From JBAXTE01 sp037130365 (GTDB lineage: Bacteria > Bacteroidota > Bacteroidia > Bacteroidales > WCHB1-69), in assembly GCA_037130365.1 (NCBI GenBank), contig JBAXTE010000007.1, forward strand, positions 61,727 through 125,726: 64,000 nucleotides of DNA, in the 5' to 3' direction. This document shows, piece after piece, positions 60,131-64,000 of this stretch. A model generated the notes under the pieces. The model made no database searches. It saw only the letters and a program-made list of their open reading frames with translations, and was not told the origin of the DNA. Position numbers and translations under genes: made by a program. The stretch's first letter is position 1; each line of letters begins with the position of its first letter.

Positions 60131-62413
60131 ATGAAAAAGTATAGAAATGTCTTTTTTTACATTTTAATAATCGGTGGATTTTCGTTGTTAATGTATTGGA
60201 TTGTAAAACAAGGAGAACAATTAATACCCACAAATAATTTACCATCACACGATAATAGTTTCAACACGGTTTGGAAAACATTTACCGAAACATTCAACAT
60301 AAACATCACCCACCCTTTAGCCATCTTGCTATTGCAAATTGTAACCATTATGATGGTGGCAAAATTATTTGGTTTTATCTGTCGGAAAATCGGTCAACCT
60401 TCTGTTGTTGGGGAAATTTTTGCTGGAATACTTTTAGGTCCTTCCTTTTTAGGAATGTACTATCCCGAATTTTCAACTTTTTTATTTCCTAAAGAATCTC
60501 TTGGAAATTTAAACTTTCTAAGTCAAATTGGTTTGATTTTGTTTATGTTTATTGTAGGAATGGAACTCGACCTAAAAGTGCTAAAAAACAAAGCACACGA
60601 TGCCGTAGTGATAAGTCATGCAAGTATAATTATTCCTTTTGCCTTGGGAATGGGTTTGGCGTATTTTATCTTTATGAATTTTGCGCCCAAAGGAGTTAAT
60701 TTTGTTTCGTTTGGCCTTTTTATGGGGATTGCCATGAGTATCACTGCTTTTCCGGTTTTAGCACGGATTGTGCAAGAAAAGGGACTTACCAAAACTCGTT
60801 TGGGAGCCATTGCCATAACCTGTGCAGCTGCGGATGATATTACCGCTTGGTGTCTTTTGGCAGCGGTTATTGCGGTAGTTAAAGCAGGTTCGTTTACAAG
60901 TTCTATTTTTATCATTATTATGGCTGTAGGGTATGTTTTTATCATGTTAAACATTGTTCGTCCATTTTTAAAGAAAATTGGAGAAAAATACAGTAATAAA
61001 GAGGGTTTAAGTAAACCTATTGTTGCCATATTTTTTATTACACTTTTGCTTTCATCTTATGCCACTGAATCTATAGGTATCCACGCTCTTTTTGGTGCTT
61101 TCATGGCTGGGGTAATCATGCCTTCGAACGTAAACTTTCGCAATGTTTTTATCGAAAAGGTAGAAGATGTATCGGTAGTTTTGTTACTTCCCCTATTTTT
61201 TGTTTTTACCGGTTTGCGAACTCAAATTGGACTCCTAAACGACCCCTATTTGTGGAAAATCTGTGGCGTTATTATCCTAATTGCGGTAACTGGAAAGTTT
61301 TTAGGAAGTTCATTAACCGCTCGATTTGTAGGTCAAAATTGGCGTGATAGCCTTATGATTGGCGCGTTGATGAACACTCGAGGGTTAATGGAGTTGGTGG
61401 TGCTAAATATTGGATATGATTTAGGCGTTTTAAAACCCGAAATCTTCGCAATGATGGTGATTATGGCACTTGTAACAACTTTTATGACGGGTCCTGCAAT
61501 TTTTATCATTGGCAAGATTTTTCCGAAGGTAAAAGAGGAAAATATTCCTGTTGACATAGATAATGAGCGAAAATACAAGATTTTGATTCCTCTTGGTAAT
61601 CCCGAAAATGGAAAATCGATGATTACACTAGCGCGAAGTTTTGTGGAAAAATCGTTGACCAATTCAAATATTACTGCCATTCACCTTACTCCTAGTACTG
61701 AAATCAACCATTATAATGCAGAAGAGTTTGAGCGAGAAAGTTTTCGACAATTTAAAAAAGAGGCCAAAAAACATAATATTCCTGTAAATACGATTTTTAA
61801 ACCTGCGTTGGATATTGAGCGAGAATTAATTGACACCGCAAATCAAGGTGATTACGATTTGATGATTGTGGGTTCTGGAAAATCAATTTATCAAGGGACT
61901 CTTTTGGGTAAAATTTTAGGAATTACCACAAAGTTTATAAATCCAGAACGATTGTTCGACACGTTGACAGGAGCAGAAAAACTGTTTGAAAACACCATTT
62001 TTGACGAACGAGCCCGTCAAATAATAAAGCAAAGTAAGGTTCCTTTAGGCATTTTTGTAAATAAAAACTTTCAAAAAGCTGAATTCGTGTTTATTCCGTT
62101 TTTAAAAGAAGAAGATGTGTTTTTGCTCACTTATGCCCAAAAACTAATTCAAAACAACGATTCTCGAATTATCATTTACGACGTTGCTGGAGTCATAAAA
62201 CGATCGATTAACATTAAAGAAACCATTCGAATAATAGAGCAAACTGCACCCAAAAACATCGCACTATTTAGCGAACATAATTTTGATTCCCAACTCTTAA
62301 AAAAGCAAGATTTGGTGTTAATTAGTCTTGCCAGTTGGAACTTGGTAGTAGAAAGTCAAAGTAAATGGCTGTCGGAAGCTCCTTCTATTCTAGTAATAAA
62401 GCCTCAAAATTAA
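60131..62413 (+). CDS. CPA2-family cation/proton antiporter with Usp-like C-terminal domains
   Basis: The 760-residue protein has twelve or so membrane helices (about 10-480) of the Na+/H+ or K+/H+ antiporter type: QPSVVGEIFAGILLGPSFLG, LFMFIVGMELDLKVLK, MSITAFPVLARIVQEKGLTKTRLG, and AAADDITAWCLLA near the pore. The C-terminal 270 residues are two Usp-like domains (YKILIPLGNPENGKSMITLARSF, VGSGKSIYQGTLLGKILGITTKFI, then VFIPFLKEEDV). Tails of this type sense nucleotides in related antiporters. It closes a run of potassium genes and may export K+ or Na+ when levels are too high. Confidence 0.88.
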   Translation: MKKYRNVFFYILIIGGFSLLMYWIVKQGEQLIPTNNLPSHDNSFNTVWKTFTETFNINITHPLAILLLQIVTIMMVAKLFGFICRKIGQPSVVGEIFAGILLGPSFLGMYYPEFSTFLFPKESLGNLNFLSQIGLILFMFIVGMELDLKVLKNKAHDAVVISHASIIIPFALGMGLAYFIFMNFAPKGVNFVSFGLFMGIAMSITAFPVLARIVQEKGLTKTRLGAIAITCAAADDITAWCLLAAVIAVVKAGSFTSSIFIIIMAVGYVFIMLNIVRPFLKKIGEKYSNKEGLSKPIVAIFFITLLLSSYATESIGIHALFGAFMAGVIMPSNVNFRNVFIEKVEDVSVVLLLPLFFVFTGLRTQIGLLNDPYLWKICGVIILIAVTGKFLGSSLTARFVGQNWRDSLMIGALMNTRGLMELVVLNIGYDLGVLKPEIFAMMVIMALVTTFMTGPAIFIIGKIFPKVKEENIPVDIDNERKYKILIPLGNPENGKSMITLARSFVEKSLTNSNITAIHLTPSTEINHYNAEEFERESFRQFKKEAKKHNIPVNTIFKPALDIERELIDTANQGDYDLMIVGSGKSIYQGTLLGKILGITTKFINPERLFDTLTGAEKLFENTIFDERARQIIKQSKVPLGIFVNKNFQKAEFVFIPFLKEEDVFLLTYAQKLIQNNDSRIIIYDVAGVIKRSINIKETIRIIEQTAPKNIALFSEHNFDSQLLKKQDLVLISLASWNLVVESQSKWLSEAPSILVIKPQN

Positions 62414-62592
62414 TAATATTTTTACAATTTAGAATCAAGGGGTTTCTAAAAATTCAATTTTTTGAGGCAGACAAGATTTTAAAAAGCGAAGTTTACTGGA
62501 GTAAATGAGAATTTTAAAATTAAAGTTTAACGCTGAACCGCAGCCGAAAGGCAAGCTCAGCGAAGCTAAAAATGTCTTTTTAGAAGACCCGT

Positions 62593-63405
62593 TTAATTTT
62601 CAGAAATAATCACAGAGGTCATACTTAGCGATCCTGCAACTAATTTATCATTGAAAAATGTAATCTTTTCGGACTTTTCCTTTAGTGCCAAAATGTAAAT
62701 TAACGGCAGAAAATGGTCGGGGGAAGGAATTGCTAATTGGATGGCTTTCGATTGTTTTTCGTAGTTTATCAGTGCTTCAAAATTTTCTTCACGAATCCAT
62801 TGATTCATTGTTTTTTGAGCCTCTTTTGCCCAATCGTATCCATAATCATCTTTGTCGAAATTTTGAAAATCGACCAAACTCAAATTGTGAATAATGTTGC
62901 CACTTCCAATGATTAAAACTCCATTTTGACGCAAAAAAGCGAGTTTTTTAGCCAAATTAAAATGGTATTCTGCCGATTTTGTGTAATCGATACTTAACTG
63001 AACCACAGGAATATCTGCCAACGGGTAAAAATGAGTTAAAACACTCCAAGTACCGTGATCTATACCCCAACTTTCATCTAAATCAACAGCGGTTGGACTT
63101 AATAGTTTTTTAATTTGTTTTGCCAACTCAAGGTTGCCTTTTGCAGGATATTGTACTTGGTAAAGAGTATCCGGAAAACCACCAAAATCGTGAATGGTTT
63201 TTGGATTTTCCATGGCCGTTACTTTGGTTCCTTTGGTGTACCAATGTGCTGATATACATAATATTGCACGAGGTTTAGGAATCGTTTGTGCTATGGTTTT
63301 AAATCCTTTTGTAAACTCATTATTTTCAATTGCATTCATCGGGCTACCATGTCCAACAAATATAATTGGCATTAAATAACTAAGGGAGTTGTTGATAATA
63401 CTCAT
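62593..63405 (-). CDS. YgiD-like extradiol dioxygenase (LigB family)
   Basis: The 270-residue protein has the LigB-type fold of the YgiD/4,5-DOPA dioxygenase group: PIIFVGHGSPMNAIENNEF, AILCISAHWYTKGT (metal His), IDHGTWSVLTHFYPLADIPVVQLSID, LIIGSGNIIHNL, and SPDHFLPLIYILAL. These put oxygen into catechol rings using zinc or iron. The natural substrate is not known. The gene probably begins at the methionine before PIIFVGHG (codon 12), as the first residues (MSIINNSLSYL) are unlike the family; the longer start is reported here as uncertain. It is monocistronic. Confidence 0.85.
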   Translation of the reverse strand: MSIINNSLSYLMPIIFVGHGSPMNAIENNEFTKGFKTIAQTIPKPRAILCISAHWYTKGTKVTAMENPKTIHDFGGFPDTLYQVQYPAKGNLELAKQIKKLLSPTAVDLDESWGIDHGTWSVLTHFYPLADIPVVQLSIDYTKSAEYHFNLAKKLAFLRQNGVLIIGSGNIIHNLSLVDFQNFDKDDYGYDWAKEAQKTMNQWIREENFEALINYEKQSKAIQLAIPSPDHFLPLIYILALKEKSEKITFFNDKLVAGSLSMTSVIISEN

Positions 63406-63570
63406 TTTTCGCTCAATTTTATGTTTTCAGATAATAGAGCAAATAAATGGGTTTTTTGTTCAATTCTTTTTTAAAAAGAAAATATAATTGGGTATAAATA
63501 TTTGGGATGTAAATATAATTTTAGTTCGTATTATTAAAGTTAATATTTGCTTAGTTACTAAATATCTGAT

Positions 63571-63578
63571 TATATTTG
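63571..63578 (+). promoter_or_regulatory. -7 element of the last gene
   Basis: TATATTTG, a match to TAnnTTTG, 23 bases before a short leader frame at 63601 and 82 before the secreted-protein start. Confidence 0.5.
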
Positions 63579-63600
63579 CCATAGTATTTAACCCACGTTT

Positions 63601-63663
63601 ATGAAAACACTCAATAAAACAGTTGACAAAACATCATTTTCGTACAAAAAATATGTATCATGA
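63601..63663 (+). other. Possible 20-codon leader ORF coupled to the next gene
   Basis: ATG to TGA, 20 codons (MKTLNKTVDKTSFSYKKYVS), overlapping the next start by ATGA. It starts soon after the promoter, in the place of a leader peptide. Such short frames arise by chance, so translation is unproven. Confidence 0.35.
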
Positions 63664-63983
63664 AAAAACTACTATTATTAACACTTCTTTCCTCGCTTTT
63701 TTTGTTTGGATATAACCCGGTTTTGAAAGCCCAACCGTACAAATCAATATTTGGAAATAATTCTACTATTTGGAATGTGTCATTTGAACAAGGGGATTGG
63801 TATGGTTCTGATTCTTTAAAACTAGTATCAGATACAATTATTAATTCAATGAATTACAAAACAGTTCAAGATTATTGTTATTATCATTCAGCAGCTGTTA
63901 GAAAATTTTATATAAGAGAGGACACTATAAATGGCAAATATTATATTAGGGGACTTCTAAAATTTAAAGCTTTGAATATCTGA
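63660..63983 (+). CDS. Start of a secreted protein, probably frameshifted or cut by the window
   Basis: The frame gives a signal peptide (LLLLTLLSSLFLFGYNPVLKA) and about 85 residues of a secreted-protein N-terminus (WNVSFEQGDWYGSDSLKLVSDTIINSMNYKTVQDY, then YIREDTINGKYYIRGL), a pattern common before T9SS-sorted proteins. A stop at 63981-63983 ends it at residue 107. In the next frame, bases 63965-64000 read FEYLIIMCIF, which resembles the continuation EYLIMD of such proteins, so a frameshift near 63955-63965 is possible. The window ends here, so I cannot see the rest. Confidence 0.45.
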   Translation: MKKLLLLTLLSSLFLFGYNPVLKAQPYKSIFGNNSTIWNVSFEQGDWYGSDSLKLVSDTIINSMNYKTVQDYCYYHSAAVRKFYIREDTINGKYYIRGLLKFKALNI

Positions 63984-64000
63984 TAATTATGTGTATATTT

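Overview
The window is AT-rich chromosomal DNA from a member of the Bacteroidota. Several independent signs agree: promoters of the TAnnTTTG type instead of TATAAT, few Shine-Dalgarno sequences, secreted proteins with type IX secretion (T9SS) C-terminal sorting domains, PorK/GldK-like and PorN/GldN-like proteins, a DUF5686/carboxypeptidase-regulatory-like outer-membrane protein, and a LytS/LytTR-type two-component pair. I cannot place it below phylum level from sequence alone. I see no rRNA, tRNA, CRISPR array, transposase, integrase or phage gene. Most genes are ordinary housekeeping genes separated by dispersed hairpin repeats.

Layout. (1) 0.2-2.0 kb: an ACP phosphodiesterase-like gene, a 5'-truncated DUF2971-like remnant and a Crp/Fnr regulator. 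(2) 2.1-9.9 kb: the most unusual locus. Divergent from the regulator, across a perfect TGTGA-N6-TCACA operator, lie a DsrE2-type protein and a TusA-type sulfur carrier. These are followed by an MvhD-like protein, an HdrA/QmoA-like flavoprotein with a complete GltD/NfnL-like NAD(P)H module inserted, a second HdrA/QmoB-like protein and a QmoC-like membrane Fe-S/cytochrome-b protein. Together they suggest a membrane-bound, quinone-linked, possibly electron-bifurcating complex coupled to sulfane-sulfur carriers. (3) 10.1-14.6 kb: an isolated pair of PorK-like and PorN-like genes with an ATGA overlap, then a DUF5686 protein. (4) 15-37 kb: housekeeping genes (glutaminyl cyclase-like M28, tilS, dsbD, acyltransferase, guaD, M14 carboxypeptidase with sorting domain, metallo-hydrolase, MerR, TM2/DUF2752, rsmI, M28, mgsA, DUF421, NUDIX-pdxJ, Usp, ABC-F, cysS, pssA), interspersed with three repeat families. 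(5) 37.6-40.4 kb: rmlA-like, SDR epimerase and polyprenyl synthase in a row. (6) 40.5-45.7 kb: an accessory patch of two T9SS-sorted propeller proteins and an orphan gene, with a duplicated 3' end of aat on the far side of one of them, then aat and udk. (7) 45.9-62.4 kb: a membrane protein with tandem tyrosine-phosphatase-like domains, then a potassium/ion homeostasis island: kup, a sigma-54 response regulator, a small protein, kdpFABC, a truncated KdpD sensor, a separate histidine kinase, a LytS/LytTR pair and a CPA2 antiporter with Usp-like tail. (8) 62.6-64 kb: a YgiD-like dioxygenase and the start of a secreted protein that runs to the window edge.

How the genes work together. The Crp-like regulator probably controls itself and the sulfur/Hdr locus. 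The NtrC-type regulator, a TTGG-N10-GA sigma-54-like promoter and the split KdpD/kinase suggest that Kdp here is controlled by sigma-54 rather than by the usual OmpR-type KdpE. All functions are inferred from motifs and neighbourhood; no database search was run.
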